Part shown: in pieces, positions 36,301 to 51,300 of the stretch
Position numbering within the stretch: position 1 is the stretch's first letter
Layout: every line of letters begins with the position of its first letter
Source: Crotophaga sulcirostris
Lineage: Eukaryota > Chordata > Aves > Cuculiformes > Crotophagidae
Direction: 5' to 3'
Length of the DNA: 64,000 nt
NCBI GenBank assembly: GCA_013397455.1
Contig: VYZB01000024.1
Coordinates: 1,884,905 to 1,948,904 of the forward strand
Program-made: the position numbers and the translations under genes
The notes under the pieces: generated by a model
The model's database searches: none
What the model was told of the DNA's origin: nothing
The model's input: the letters and a program-made list of their open reading frames with translations, nothing else

Positions 36301-39300
36301 TTTCACTCTGAAGCAATTTTTAAAAGACACATTCTCAAGGTAGTGTCCCATATTCTCTGTTTAAAAGATCATAATTGTTCTGTTACTTTAAAAATTGCAC
36401 ATAAATAGTAAATAATAGATGTCAGCTATTACAAGGCGTTGGGGAGTGATTTGGGTGCTAAACATGGACACCTACAGCAAGTTCTTGTACCTTATGATGT
36501 TGGATGCATCTGTGCTATTACCTGACCTGGAGGAGACCCAGGATCTCACAGGAACTGTGGTTTGAGGTCAGACAAATGTCTTAAGGCACCTAAAATGGCA
36601 CCTTAATTTATTGGAAGTTTTTTATTTCTTCTGTGTTTATTACACTCTTATTTTTCCTTGGCTTTGATTTCCTGTTTGCTCCAGAAGTCTTGCATTGAAA
36701 AAAAATAAACTGCTGTATTTCATCTTGTGCTATCCTTCCTATAATTTGTTTTTCATGGAAGAATAGCAAGGACAGGAGTAGAAGTTTTCAGACACTGAGT
36801 ATCTAACGTGCACGTGAGCGTGCTACAGTGATTTCACCACGCAAAAAATGGAAATTGTTCTTTATTATCTACTAAATCTGCCCTAAAATTGATGTTCTAC
36901 AGGCCTCATTGATGGTTATGCAGATGAAAAAGTATTTCTGGAAAAACAACTCCAGGAAAAAATAGATGTAATTGACCATCTTGAGCAAGAACTACTCTGC
37001 ACAGGTAACAAATTGCAGGAATTAGAGGCTGAACAGCAGCAGATCCGGGAAGAAAAGGAGTTACTCTCCAGACAGAAGGACGCCATGAGAGCAGATGCGG
37101 GGCCAGTAGAGCAGCGTATGTATTCCTCAAAGTCTTTCTATGATATTTTTTTGTACTTTCAAATAAAATAATAGGTAATCTTGGTGAAAGTTTCTCCCCA
37201 CACACTTTGTAATCATTAATAAAATGTGATAGGGCAAAATGTGTTATTTTTGTACCTGTTGCCTAATGTTAGCATGATCGTTCTTCTTGATATTTAAACA
37301 AAAATTGACTGAATTTTCAGAAGTGTTGAGCAATCACAGTTGTTCTTTAAGCCAGCAGAAGACTGATACCTGTGAAAATCTGCTTTTATTTATGTTAGCT
37401 CTGGAAATCAAATATCTTGAAGTTAGCGCCTATGGATAATGGAGTGACTAGCAATCATGCCTACCAGAATATGATTGAAATACACATGATGGCCATTTTA
37501 GACACAGAAGATATATTTTTTTACAAATGCCTCTGTTGGGGAAGAATGGCACAAAACCTGCCTAATAAGGAAAACCTGTTATCTACCAGTAATGAAAACT
37601 TTTAGCACTGATGGTGAAGACTGCAGATAAATACCATGTCAGTGTAATCTAACTAACTGCTTACTCAAAAGTATTTGCCTTCATGAAGTAAATGTCTTTT
37701 AATTCTTTCTTAAACTAATAACTTAAATTAATATTTTATGTTTTAGAGGGGAAGAATATTAGAACAGTGGTGTTTTAAGAAGTATTGATCTTTCAAGCAC
37801 TGTAGTGCTTACATTATAAACAGCAGGATAAAATTACCATTTTATTTAATTTCTAAAAGTTTGTGATAATTGATAACGTTGCCTTTTTTATAAATTACAC
37901 GTCTTGGTGTGTACTTGCAGTTCCCTGCATCCACTTTATATAACAATGAAGTCTTAAGATCAACCTGTTGCTTCTTACCTCATAGTAAAGAAGACCCTCG
38001 TCCGTGACTCCAGTTCCATTATTTGTTTTAGATTTTTAAGTATTTAAAATTTATTTTTATGTACAACAACTATAAGGATAAACATCTCTATAGATATGTG
38101 TAGGTACTTACCTCATACATACCAGAATAACTTACCGCATTTCTTAAGTTATCTCAACAACGTTGTCATTAAATGCCATATCTATCTTTGGCTTCATTCT
38201 CTCTTACATTGTTGCACCACAAGAATACTATAGCTGGCATGTGAATTACTTTGCTTCTTTTTTTGTTTTCTCTCTCTCTCTATTCTCCTAGGCCTAGTAG
38301 ATGCTGCAGTCGATGCAGCTTCCCAAGCAGGTGTGTTTGTATGTTGCATGGCCAATCTGTAACTGGGTGGAAGACTCACACATACTGATGTTGTTAATCA
38401 GGATTATTGGGCTTTTGGCTTACTGACATTACTTGTAATTCTTACTGGCCTGCAGCTTTGATGTTGTATTTCATGCTCAGTTTTACATGTCACTAACAAA
38501 ATTTCTTACATTTTTCTAAGCATAATAAGCAAATTCATTAATAACCATCATCTTATTCACCTGTGAATTACAGAAACTTAGATGCTATTGAAGGGATGTT
38601 TTTGTAGCTTTTTTATTTCCAAATACAGCTGAATCATTCATTCTGATAACTGAACACTGCATTATATTGATATATAATGGTTACCAAGAAATGAGAATTG
38701 ATTAAATATGATGTAAGATGATGGTGCCTAAAGGATCTTTCTTCTGTAATGAAAGTAAATTGTATTGTTTCTGTCTAAATATCAATCTTGTTTCAAAGAT
38801 TCGCCAAATGTAATTGCGCTTTACAGTTTGGATTTTACCCCAAGGGATTTGTATGGTTAGTTAATATATACTTCAGTGGGCTATGGCTTAAGGATCTTAA
38901 AAGAGTGGTTTGGGGCTTTACTATCTGTGTTTGTCAGCCTATTCATGAGGACTGAAAATTAGGCATCCATGCAGTCACTAGTTTTTACAAAGCTCCAGTT
39001 ACATTAGTTTTCCTCTCTGTCTGCCCAGCAGCCTCGCTAAATCTTCCGGTATTTCTTTCAAATGATTTACATGTATCACATTAAATGATGAAGACTGGGA
39101 GCAGGTTGATTTTACTGACACTGAGGATGAGAAGAGGATTGGGTTTTCAGTACTTCATTGTTAACCCCTGTGCTGATTGTAGCTGTAGTTTGCACCCGTG
39201 TATTTTCTTTTCTGTTCAATTATACAAAGACCTCTTATGTTATAGAAAACTTGAACAGAGAACTGATCTGAAACAACTTCACTAGCAGTCCTCTGAAGAC

Positions 39301-42300
39301 TGACTAAAAGGTTGTAATTTTAATATGAAGTTACCTTAGTGTTTTTGTTAATTATTTCTCAGAAGAAAATATATTTTCTAAAAAAAAAACAATAGTAAAA
39401 ACCCAAACCAGTTCACATCCTTCTGCAGAGTACAGCATGGATACCTTGGGGAGTGGTTTTGCTTCATAACATTACTAACTATTCATATCTAAGTGTGTGA
39501 TGCTTTTATCATAATCAGAATTGCTGGAGGAAACAGAAAAGCTAATGAAAGAAAAAATTGAAGTACAGCGTCAGGCTGAAAAAGAGTACGATGACCTTCA
39601 GAAGCAAGTGAAAGTCTTGGAAATAGACTTGGAAGAACAGGTCAATCGCTTCATAGAGCTAGAGCAAGAAAAAAATGCAGAACTAATGGACTTAAGGCAG
39701 CAAAACCAGGCTTTGGAGAAGCAACTTGAGAAAATGAGAAAATTTCTAGATGTAAGTATGGTAAAAGGCTAGTTTCATGAAGGTGGGTGGGTACTGGTAC
39801 TGACATTTTGTTCAGTGGGAAATGCTTTCTTTTCAGATTGCAAGCAAATATAAAGAAGCACGCGATAGTGTTACAGGTTTCAACCCAAGAATTTAATTAG
39901 CCTTTTAAAAGCTGAAAATTCTTTGGAGATGCTTGCTTAGGACCGCTCTGTATTTCTAAGTATAACTTAGTAGGCTTCTTAAATGCTTAAAATAATGAGC
40001 AATTTCTAAAACTAGTGAGAAGACATTTTTGTGACCTTCTTTTCAACAGTTTGTGCAATTTCCATGTTTTCCAATAATGTCTGTTTCAATTAGTCTAAAG
40101 TCTGTGCGAGGTCCTGCAGCCAGGTGGGGCAACCCCCAGTATCAGCATAGGCTGGGGATGAAGGGACTGAGAAAACCCCCACGTAGAAGGATTGTGGGAA
40201 TACTGGTCGATGAAAAGCTGAACATGAGCTGGCAGTGTGCGTCAAAAGAAGAGTGACCAGCAGGTTCAGGGAGGCAATTCTGCCCATCTGTTTCACTCTG
40301 AGACCCCACCTGGAGGGCTCCCAGCTGTGCAGCCCTCAGCACAGGAAAGACGTTGACCTGTTGGAGCTGTTCCAGAGATCAGAGTGATGGAACACTTCTA
40401 TGAGGAAAGGCTGAGAGAGTTCGGATTGTTCAACCTGGAAAAGAGAAGACTCCAGGAAGACCTTCTTGCAGCCTTTCAGTACTTAAAGGGTGCTTGTAAG
40501 AAACGTGAGGACAGGCTTTTTAGCAGGGCCTGTTGCAATAGGACAAGGGATAATGGTTTTAAACTTAAAGAGGAGGGGACATTCAGGCAATATAAAAGGA
40601 AGATATTTATAATTTATTTTTTTTTTGGTGTTGGCTCCTCATCAATATTAACGCAGAGTTAATTTCTGTTCTTAATTTTTGTTTATGCTACCTACATCAA
40701 AGGCATACATTAGGAGAGCAAATAATAAAATATTGGCTTATAACCATTCATTATGTACATGGAACAGAAGAAACAACACTGTCATTTTTGTGAAATAATA
40801 AGGGATATATCTTTGCTGTCCTAAGTTTTTAAAAAAAAATCTGAAATTTGTTGCTCCAAATGATGAAAGAAGTTTTTTTTAATGGCAATTGCAAGAGATT
40901 CTTCTGCTTAAAAATACTGACATACTGTTACCACCCTCCCATTACCAGAAATAAGTAGTAGTACTATACTTAGAGTAGATAGTTTTTTAAAATCAAATGG
41001 TATATTCATACAATTTCTTAACTTTCAGGAGCAAGCAGTTGACCGAGAGCATGAGAGAGATGTATTCCAGCAAGAGATACAGAAGCTGGAACAACAGCTT
41101 AAGGTTCCACAAAGGAGTCAGCCTGTCAATGAACATCAAACCAGAGAGGTAACACACTTTATTGCTTCTGCTCAATGAATATAAATGACAGCTGTTAAGG
41201 TATTGTAATGAAGATACTTTATGGTGTAGCTAACCAGCATCCATTTACAAACCAGGAAATATATCCCTTTGGATGAAGGATGAGGTGTTGGGGGAAAGTG
41301 GTGAAACTATATCTTGTGAGTTTTTTAAAGCTGTTTGGTTGTTTGGTTTTAGTAGTGGATATACAGAGACTTCATAACTTTCTAAAAGACTCTTTCATAT
41401 AACTTAAATTAGAAAATCCACTATTTTCAAAAACCTGTAGAAACATTCAGGACTACTTTAGCAATTTCACATGTTCTTATGTTTTGTGACATACTGGTTA
41501 TTGCACAAGTACACAACTGAAGGAATTGATTTACCGAGGTTTAGCACCTGAGATGTAGCAGTGCTCTCCGGACACACTTGAATCTACTCAGTAAAAGTCT
41601 TGTTTTCACTGAAACAAATTTAGTGACTGTAGAACAGCAATTCAAGGCAGTCATAGAAAACTCAGACCCAGCAAAATAAAAAACACTGGCAGCAGTGCAA
41701 ATGCGGTATATTTTGAAGCTTTTGCATGTTTTGTTTGATGACTTATTAGTGAATTAAATTGCATTTTATTTTTTGTGGATTTTTTGTGTTGGTTTTTAAG
41801 CAAGGCTGATATTTTTATATATTTTATATATTTATATATTTATATATATTTTTATATTTTATATTTTTTTACATGATTTTCCTGCCTGATTTTCAATATT
41901 AAAATGCCCCTTATTAGGCCGCCCTGCGATTTTCAAATCAAAGTTCTTACTGAGGTAGTTCAGTTACTGTAATTCGATTTTTAATTAGTATTCTCTATTA
42001 CATAGTTTAGAAACATAGACAGTAACAGGACATCAATTTATATGTGAGATGTAAGTTGTTAAAATATTTATTTACTTATAATTCTCAGATTTAGAGTTGT
42101 ATTTCTGGGGGACATTATATATTTTAATACAGAAGTTGTAAGAAATTTTGCAGTGAAAGTATTCAGTCAGTACTATGTGATATGGTTGTCATTGGCCTCT
42201 GAATAGTGAATCTTCTGGAATTAGCTAGGTATATGTTAACCAACACCTATGGAGCAATTCTGCATCTATTTCCTTCTTTTGCAAAGTGTGTGTGTGCACT

Positions 42301-45300
42301 CCTCTCCTGTTGACACATTCTACAGAGGGAGGAGACTTTTTAGAACGATTTGTTTTCCTGAACCCGGACTGTTCATTTTGACTTTATTTCAGTTTGTGTC
42401 TGTTTATAACTTGGGGCATGGGTAGTGTGTGAATTCCTGGTTAAAATTCTCATGTTAGTAGAAGCAAAAAATTCTGACAAGAAGAAAATTTCAAATTTGA
42501 TGGCAAAATAAAAAATACTCTGTATTTCTGTACAGAAATATGTAAAATCGTCCTGATTTATATGCACATAAACACGTATGTGTATATTCCAAGTTGGCAG
42601 ATATGCTACAATGGAAATTTTTGGTTTAAGGCAAAAGACAGCTGTAAATGTGATTGAATTCTTGAGATTTTTATTAGATACTTTTAAATTAGAATTTTTT
42701 AGTGGGTACAAAGAGAAGATAATGTCTGCAAGCACCACAGGTGTAGCAGCTGTTTTAGAGCTGAGTCATGTTGAATTGTAATGCATTTATAGACAGAATT
42801 TTCAATAGTGTATTAGATTTACATTTCATGTTTGTCAAATGAGGCACAGAATCTTACTATATAGTATATTTTGATGTCAAAATGTTACGTGGAATATTTC
42901 ATAAACATGTATTTTACCAGTATTTCTCATGCTTTTCTGAGATAGCTGCTTTACTTTTTCATAGCTGTGTGGATTTTGAAATGCTCTTCTGCTTTGTGTG
43001 AATGCCTTGAGCATTTTCTGTTGATAACTTCCTTTCTTTTTTTACTGTTGTTTCAGCTTACTCCGCCAACTTATTCCAGGGAGGGTTGTCTTAAAGAGTC
43101 TGCTCTGGACTTGATTTTTCTTTTTTCATTTCTCTCTCAGGACTTTTCTGTGGTCACTTCAGACTTTGGTGTTACTCATGGATGGATAACGTCAGTAATA
43201 CCATCCTGTCAGCTTTATGTTCTGGTCCTCTTCTCTCCTATCTATTGAAATGCTTTGAGTCTTCTACCTTTTGGCTACATCGTAACTTCCTAATTGTAAA
43301 TACTGAAATCAGTTTCTTGAGTGGGACAAACAATACTTTCCATGTCTCTTGCTCAATTGCTTAGTTTAACTCAGGTCTTAACTCTGTGCCTCAGACTTAA
43401 TACCATGGATTTGTTTCCCATCTTTCTTATCTGTAATTTTGGTTAATGATTTCTGAAATACTGTTAGAACTGGGATCATTCCTTTCTCTACAACTTCAGT
43501 TATTGTTTTAATGTGTTGTTTCTGAGCCACAAACGTCTGAACCACTGAGAATGAGAATGCTTTATTTGGATGCTTTGTCGCATCCATTGCACTTTAAAAA
43601 GTGCAATAATATAATCTATCACATCTTTTTGGTCCCAGTAAACAAACGCAGCAAGAAAACAAAACTTCTTGTTTCTTGAGATTGAAATATAACAGTTCTC
43701 TTCAATGTTAAAGACCCAGTGAGCTTTAGGGTTTTTGTATGTCTTTAATCAACACCTTATTTCAAATAAATTTGTCTCAAACTTTTAGAACTATGATATT
43801 CCTAAAAGATGAAAATAACATCTTAAACTTAGGGTTAAGATATTCCATCCTTAGATATTAAAGGTGTCTTTATGGTGGGCTGCAAAAGGAGGCCATGCTC
43901 CATGCTTTTAACTGTCTAGAGAGTCTGAAGGCTTCAGGTCCATGTCACTTCTAGAGAGTAGGTGATATAGCACAGAATCTGTGACTGTATTTGTTGGATG
44001 TAGCACTGCAGTATTCTAACTTTACATTCTGTTTCACCTAAAGAATAGGAGTTTCATTGCAAGAGAAAAAGGGGGACTTTTTCCTCTCAAAAATGGGTGC
44101 TGTTGCTATTGCTAGTGAAGCCTTCCAACTAGTACACTACATTCATCTTCTTCCCATATTGTTACCAGGTTGAACAGTTAACAAATCATCTAAAAGAAAA
44201 AACAGACAAATGCAGTGAGCTTTTGCTGTCTAAGGAACAACTTCAGAGAGATATACAGGAACGAAATGAAGAAATTGAGAAACTAGAATGCAGGATAAGA
44301 GAACTGGAACAAGCCTTAATTATCAGTGCAGACAACTTGCAAAAGGTATTGCTTGGTCTAAAATTATCATGTATTTACTGCTTTCTTATTTTCTTGAGAA
44401 CAGAACAGTATATATTTTTTATTTTTTTATTATTAAACAAATAAGGCAACTATAATGTGTGTTTAAGGTGGAGGAGAGGAAACAGTTTGGCACCATCATA
44501 GTAAAGGGAGAGTTACCTCTTGAAGTACAGCTGCAAGCTGAACGAGAAGCTGTGGACCGAAAGGAAAAGGAGGTAAAATACCTGTGAAATGTTCCCTGTT
44601 TCTACTGATGTTTTGTCAGTTTTTTCTTTCTGTTGATTTTAGTGAACTATGCAGATGGGATTTTTCAACAGATCACAGAGACAGCAGTCCAAATCCCTTT
44701 GAAATTCTCTTGTAAGCTGTCATAATTGTTGTAATTGTCCGTTAATGTTTATTACTTACAAGAGTGTTTCTGGAATCAAAATTCAGCCCAATGAAGAAAA
44801 ACTTCTGAGTGATTTAATCTGATTTGTAGTGGGTTTTGAAATTCCGTTCAGTTTAAAGACTCAGAATGTAGCTGAGTCCACATTCTTTTGTTTGTGCATA
44901 TCAAACCAGTTTACTGTAGACATTGCACTTGAAAACTAGAACATTTAATTTTTTGTATGGCTACCCACTCCTTTTCAACCATTTGTTTTGGAAAAAAAGG
45001 TCACAAACCTTGAGGAACAACTGGAGCAATTTCGAGAGGAGCTAGAAAATAAAAATGAAGAAGTTCAGCAATTGCACATGCAACTGGAAATTCAGCGGAA
45101 GGAGTCCAGTACACACTTGCAAGAACTTGAACAAGAAAATAAATTATTTAAGGTAATTGTGTAATAGAGATGCCTAGAGCTTTATTTTCCTTCCTCCCCA
45201 GAAATAAATTCTTGGAAAAAGCCAAGATGCCAAATTCTTTCTTTTTCTTAAACATTCCACAGTTCAACTTGCAAAATACTAAAAAGTTCTTATAATTACT

Positions 45301-48300
45301 TTTCATTCCATGCAATTTGTTTATTTTAATTCCTGTGCCTTAAATACTCATACTGGAATATGCAGAAACCATTGTATACAACTGTAACATCATTTGTTTG
45401 GGGCTTTTTTTTTTTGTGGTAGAATGAAATGGAAATACTGGGACTAGCTATCCAGAAATCTGAAGATGTTGCCATAAAGGACCACCATTTAGTAGCTGAG
45501 AGACTTGCTCACATCATGCAAGAAAAGGAGCAAGAAATAGATCATCTTCATGAACAAATTGCAAAACTGCAGCAGCAACTTGAAGTCACAACTGACAACA
45601 AAGTACGTATTTTTGAAATCCTTTCCAGAGTCCTAGATTGTGTTGCTAGCTATTAAAAGACAAAACCTCTCCCCCCCCCCCCATTGCTACCTTAATTTAA
45701 AAATGCAAATGCTTCAGTTTACAACAGTGTCTTAACTGTAACCTCTTTTTACTCTCTTGTCTCTTTCTTTACAAAGGATACATTTTGCCTGCTTTTTTAA
45801 ATTATTCTGCCTTATTTCTTCTTCAGTTTTTGTCTTAAATTCTTCTTCATTCCTTATTTTTCTAATACTTCTGAACATCTAATAGTAAGTAGCTGAATTC
45901 AATCTCAACATTCATTCTACTATCGTCCCTACAAAAACTTCTTTCCAGTCTTATGTTTCAGAGACACCTGCTGGATCATGTTAATTTAATAGGGTTTTTA
46001 GCTATAAAAACCTAAAAGTTTAGTTGTACTTGAACTCCATGAGCTTTTGTGATTACTTTGTCATCATAACAATGTTGGCAGTCTTTAATCGAGTTTGAAG
46101 CATGGTGGATGTGCAAAAAAAGTGCTGTGGTTTGTTAGAAATATAGAGTCAGAAGGAAAGAAGCAGATTCATCTTTATTATTTACTGAGATTTAACACCT
46201 GTAGCTTCTGGTATTTTTGAGTTATGTGCATTTATGATAACAAGCTTCATCTTCTGACATACTTCTGTTTTATAAAGATATACTGCATTTGATTTAAACA
46301 GAAATACTACTTATTCTGTATTAATGTAAGTGCGAGAAGAAACAGGCCACAGGTCTTGCATTTTTTATGGAAAGAAAATTGGATCTTTTCAGTAGATGAA
46401 TTTTGCATTCTGAACATTTTACACATGAAAATTTTGGTCCTAAAATTTGTCCTCAAAACAAATATTATTCATTAAGATAAGACTAGAAGTTCTGTTACCC
46501 CTCAGTAGCTGATTGAACATTTAGGGTAATAGTCTACTAGGACATGCTGAATTCACTGAAGCAGAACTCTGACTGAGCTGGGTAATTTCACTGAGTTTTT
46601 GTGTGCGACATGTAGTTGTAATGAACCTCACTGCATAACAAAACTTGAAAGTGGATTTAGGAAATTGGATTTAGGAAAGCTCATACTTCAAGAATCCAAA
46701 CCAGTCCTGCTTAATATAATACAATGACTGCAGTAATAGGGTTACATTACTTGCCTTGAGAAAAATACCCAGGATTCAGGTATAATTCATTTTAATGATT
46801 AGTTCTTCTCCTGTTTATGAAGTTTCATTCTCTTAATTTCATCCTTTTACTCAGTTATATTTTCCGGGATGTGAAATAATTATTCTGTTTGCTTGATTAT
46901 GAGAACAGTTTTGCATGTGAATAGATTGTTCTTAGGTTAATCCCTTTCCTAATCCCATTAGCATCTTTATCCCACTAAGTGCTTTTCTTATAATTGCTGC
47001 ATTTGCTTTTTGTGGTCCTTTAGTCCATTATGTTATGAAGAACAGAAAATGCTGACTTGATAGCAATCACCAGCATTACTGTCTTTTCTTCTGAGAACCA
47101 ATGACTTGTTGACATTTTCTTTGTCCTTTTTTTCCTTACTCTAGTCTCTGTGGGTTTTTAAAAGTAAATAATTGGTTGACAAATCAACCCTTCTAATTTA
47201 TACAGTCATGTATTTCATTTATTCATGTACATATTATAAATATTACAAAGTTATCTTATTATTCTATTTAACTAACTAAACTTAATGAAGTAATGAGAGG
47301 TAAAGGGAAAAGCACAGCTATTTTCATAATAAATTTAGTCATCTTCCTTCTCTTCCTTTTTATTTTTTTCTTCTTCTATTTCTAAAAGGCCCTTCTAGAG
47401 TTCTTACCACTTTTGGGTACCATAACTGATTTTATTTTATAATATCCATTCCCAAATATTCTTGACAGATTTCCTTCTCGTTTTTTTCACTTCCAGTGCA
47501 GAAACATCATTCATTTCTGATCTCCAGGCATTCCTTTAAGAAAATATGTCCACTTTTTGTATCTCAGTCTTACTACTTATAATCTGGTCTTTATTTTGAC
47601 TTTGTAAAGGATTTTTTTGGCATTGTTCTACACTCAAGTGAATTTGTTTCTGCTGCAATTTAGCAAGCAGAATTTTTAATTAATTTTATAAAACTTGTTC
47701 TATTAGAATCTGATAACTTATTTTATTATTCCTTTTGTTAAACCTTTTTGTTTATTTAATTAATATTCATCAACTCCAGTAATTCCTTTTTTGTGTCTAC
47801 TCATTTATTTCTTGTTAGAAGTTGATATAAGATGGCTTTCTTTTCTGCATCATAAAGGCATCACCCTCATATTTGCTGTTACATCCTTTTACGAATTTCT
47901 TGCAGTTTTCAGCCCCTCAGTCTGTAATTTAATACTTTGTTAAATTAGTTCTGCTCTCATTTTCCTCATGTCTTCAACAATCTCTCTTTGAATTTTGTTT
48001 GTGTAGTCATATACGTTTTTACATAAATACTTCTATATCTTTTCCTGTCTTTAATTTAAACTGTATCACAAAAAGTTGTTGTGCTATGGGTGCTGTTTGC
48101 CCTGCATATGTTTGTGCACATCTGCATGTGTGTATGCACACACACATACATAGGCAAGCACGTCTTTGTTTGTGATAGGAAATATCAGAGTCAACTGATA
48201 GGTGTTTTCTGTGGTCTCAGATTAAAAAGTTTGTTATAATGGTACTTTCCAACACATTTAATTAAAGGTTTATTTGTATATAAAATGTACATCCATCTTA

Positions 48301-51300
48301 ATTGGCTGTGTCCTGTATAACTGACCATTTGAATTAATTGTACTTTTCCGTGAAGAGCACAGTACATATCCTGCCTAACTGAACATACCTGGTCTGTGTA
48401 TGATAAAAATGAGGATCCTTTTTTTTATTTATTTATTTTTTAAATTAAATTATGTATGTAGCATAATGCAAGATAATTTGTCTGTAAATTTGAAGCTTCA
48501 TAAACTTATTTCCTTGGAATATTTTGAAGAAAAATAAAATATTAAACGTTGATTGCATAAGAAGATTGAACACCACAGACATGACCACTCCACTTGTTTC
48601 CATTTTAATTTTTAATAAGAAGGACAAGACAGAGTTGTAGACCAAAATACTGGGAGAAAGAATTGTGAACACTTAAACTTCAGTGTTTCATATCTCTATG
48701 AATATTATTATTATTTGATACTTTCACACCTGTTTTGCAGTCCATTTAGTTCACAGGTTACTTTGTAACTCCCATGTGAAGATATCCTGGTTCTCATAAA
48801 ACTTTATACCCCATTAAGAAGTTCACTGGGAACATACTTTCTTTTACCAGATGTTTCAGTGTGTCTTTAAACTGTTACTGCGAAGTGCAGGGGAAAAATT
48901 AGCTGAGGGTTTAACAGTTACCCACCGTGATGTACTTTTGTTCTGGGTTTTCTTCAGGTTATTGAAGAGCAAAATGAGCATATAAGGGAACTTGAAGCCC
49001 AGATCGAATGTCTGAAGAGTGATCAAGAACGTGTGAAGAAAAAAAATTATGAGGAAGTAGAGCAGTTGAATGACGTGATTGATAAGCTTCAGCAGGAACT
49101 GGCAAATATTGAACAAAATGTGCCTACAGACATTGCTGCTTTTCAAGAAGATGCTGACAGTCTGAAATATACACTTGAAACAGTTCTGGCAGAAAAAGCA
49201 GCTTTGGAGAAGCAGGTAGAAAAAATGAATGTAGAGGCATCTCGAACAAAGAATGAGCTTGAGGAAACGAACTTAAAAATGAACCAACTAAAACAAGAAA
49301 TAAGTATGTTAAAAAAAGAGCATGAAAGAATAACAGCGCAGTATAAGTGTGCATTGATGAAAGGTGATAAAGAGAAAACAGAAGATGGGAGCAATAAGAA
49401 AACTGAAAAAGAGGAAGAAGGCTCATGTGAGAAGATAGAGGTGCTAGATCAAACACAGCATAGGTCTTCAGATGAAAATACAAGAGTCACCATTGGCAAG
49501 ATGGAGGTACAACTGCAGCAGCTTCAGGCATGCATTAAGGAGAAAGAGTCAGAACTGTGCCAGTCCTATAAGGAAATAAAAGACCTGAAAGAGCAAGGCA
49601 AAGCTGAAAGAGAAACACTTAACAAAAAGATACTAGAACTGGAAAAGACGTTAGTGGAAAATGTTGCTGCTGCTCTTGTGAATCAGGTTGAGCTAAATGC
49701 AGTTCAAGAGCAAAGGAAATTCTTGCAGGAAACTCAGGAAGCTTCGAAATGCATGGAGGAAGCAAGCAAGAATGCCAAGAAAGAGAGTTTGAGTGATAGA
49801 ACTGAAAATGAGATGAAATCAAAATTATCACTCTTAACACAGAGGCTTAGTGAGATGGAGGACCAACTGGCAATGACAAATCGTAACTTGGAGCTAGAGA
49901 AAGAAAATGTGGTAATTGCACAAAAGGAAGCTAAAGTGAAAGAAGAGAGACTCTTGGAACTTCAGCAGTTACTAGAAGTGGTTCAAGAAAAACACAAAGG
50001 AGAGATTCAAAAATACATTAAGCAAAAAGAAATGCAGACATATCAGGTAATTAGATGCCATTTTCTTTTGGCTTCTTCTCATTAAAATCAGTTTTGTGTG
50101 AACTCTAATGTATGAAGAAGAGAAGGCTATTTTAGGTGAACTTCACTATCATTTTCCATTTTGCATTAAAAACATCTTACCTTTTCACGAACATAGGGTG
50201 ATTCCTTATTTTGAACATATATTTTCTTATTCTTACTTTGAACTGGCATAGAATGGAGTGAATTACCCTTTCACATGGCATGGGGGTAGAGAGATAAAAA
50301 TTAAAATGATAAAAATTATTGAAGAAAAGGCTCAGAATGACAAGGGAGTGATAGCTGTTTCTCTGTACAGTGTTTTTGTTTTTTTGAGGGGGGGAGGTAG
50401 CTTGTTTGTTCATGTATGCTTTTCTTTTGGTTTATTTTTTCTTGCTTTCCTATCTTGATTCCAAAGATATTTCCCATCAGCAGTTTTTGCTAGTATACAT
50501 TTGTCCTGATTGCCATCCACCCCTGGTTATGTTGCCTCTGAATTTAAAACCTTCACTCAAAGTTGACTACGCTTGATAGCTCAAGCATGGGCTTGACTGC
50601 CAAAACTGTTAAGTCTAGATACATCATGGAACCCAGTGCTGGACCAGAAAAGTTTATAAATTCAGATTGAATGAATGTCATAAATGGCTTATAAATTTAA
50701 TCATATCCTACTCTCTGACCTTCCTCCCTTTCTACATGACATAGCCAATTTCTGCTTGCAGTTCAGTTTGCAGGAGTTAATCTAGGAAAATCATCTTTCA
50801 GTCTTAATTTTTTGAGGATATGTTAATTCAAGTAACATTTCTTTTCTTCTGTGGTCTTTTCATTTGTGACTTGGTGTGAGCAGTGCTGTTAATACTTGAT
50901 TCTTTGTAAGGTTCTTCACCGTTTTCCATATCTTGTGTTGCTGTGTAGGCAGGAGCACAACTCATGGAGAGTCAGAAAGAAAATGTGCTTATTGATGAAC
51001 TTGAACTAGAGAAAGTTAAAGAAGAGGCAGCTGCTGCTAAGGAAGAGCTGAGCAGCTACAGAGAAAAGGCAGAAAAGCTTCAGCAAGAACTAGCAGTAAG
51101 AACCAGATTGTTCCATATTGTATTTAAAGAAAATGATTATGCAGGACTTATTATGCAAATATGCATGCTACAGGGTTTTTTTAATCTTTACCGAGAATGT
51201 CACTAAGAAAAACAGTCACTCAGTACCTACTGTTGATGGAATAGAGGTGATGCTGTAGACCAAATCTTCGCTTGTTGCCAAAGTACATGCTTTTACAGTC

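Noticed and set aside
43021..43260. Pyrimidine tract plus ttgtttcag followed by an open frame (LTPPTYSREG...) in the w20-w21 intron
   Set aside because: There is no usable donor in the right phase nearby and no similarity to AKAP9, and w20 and w21 join perfectly without it.
45668..45682. Poly-C run just after w24
   Set aside because: Homopolymer run, possibly also a sequencing weak spot. No function is suggested.
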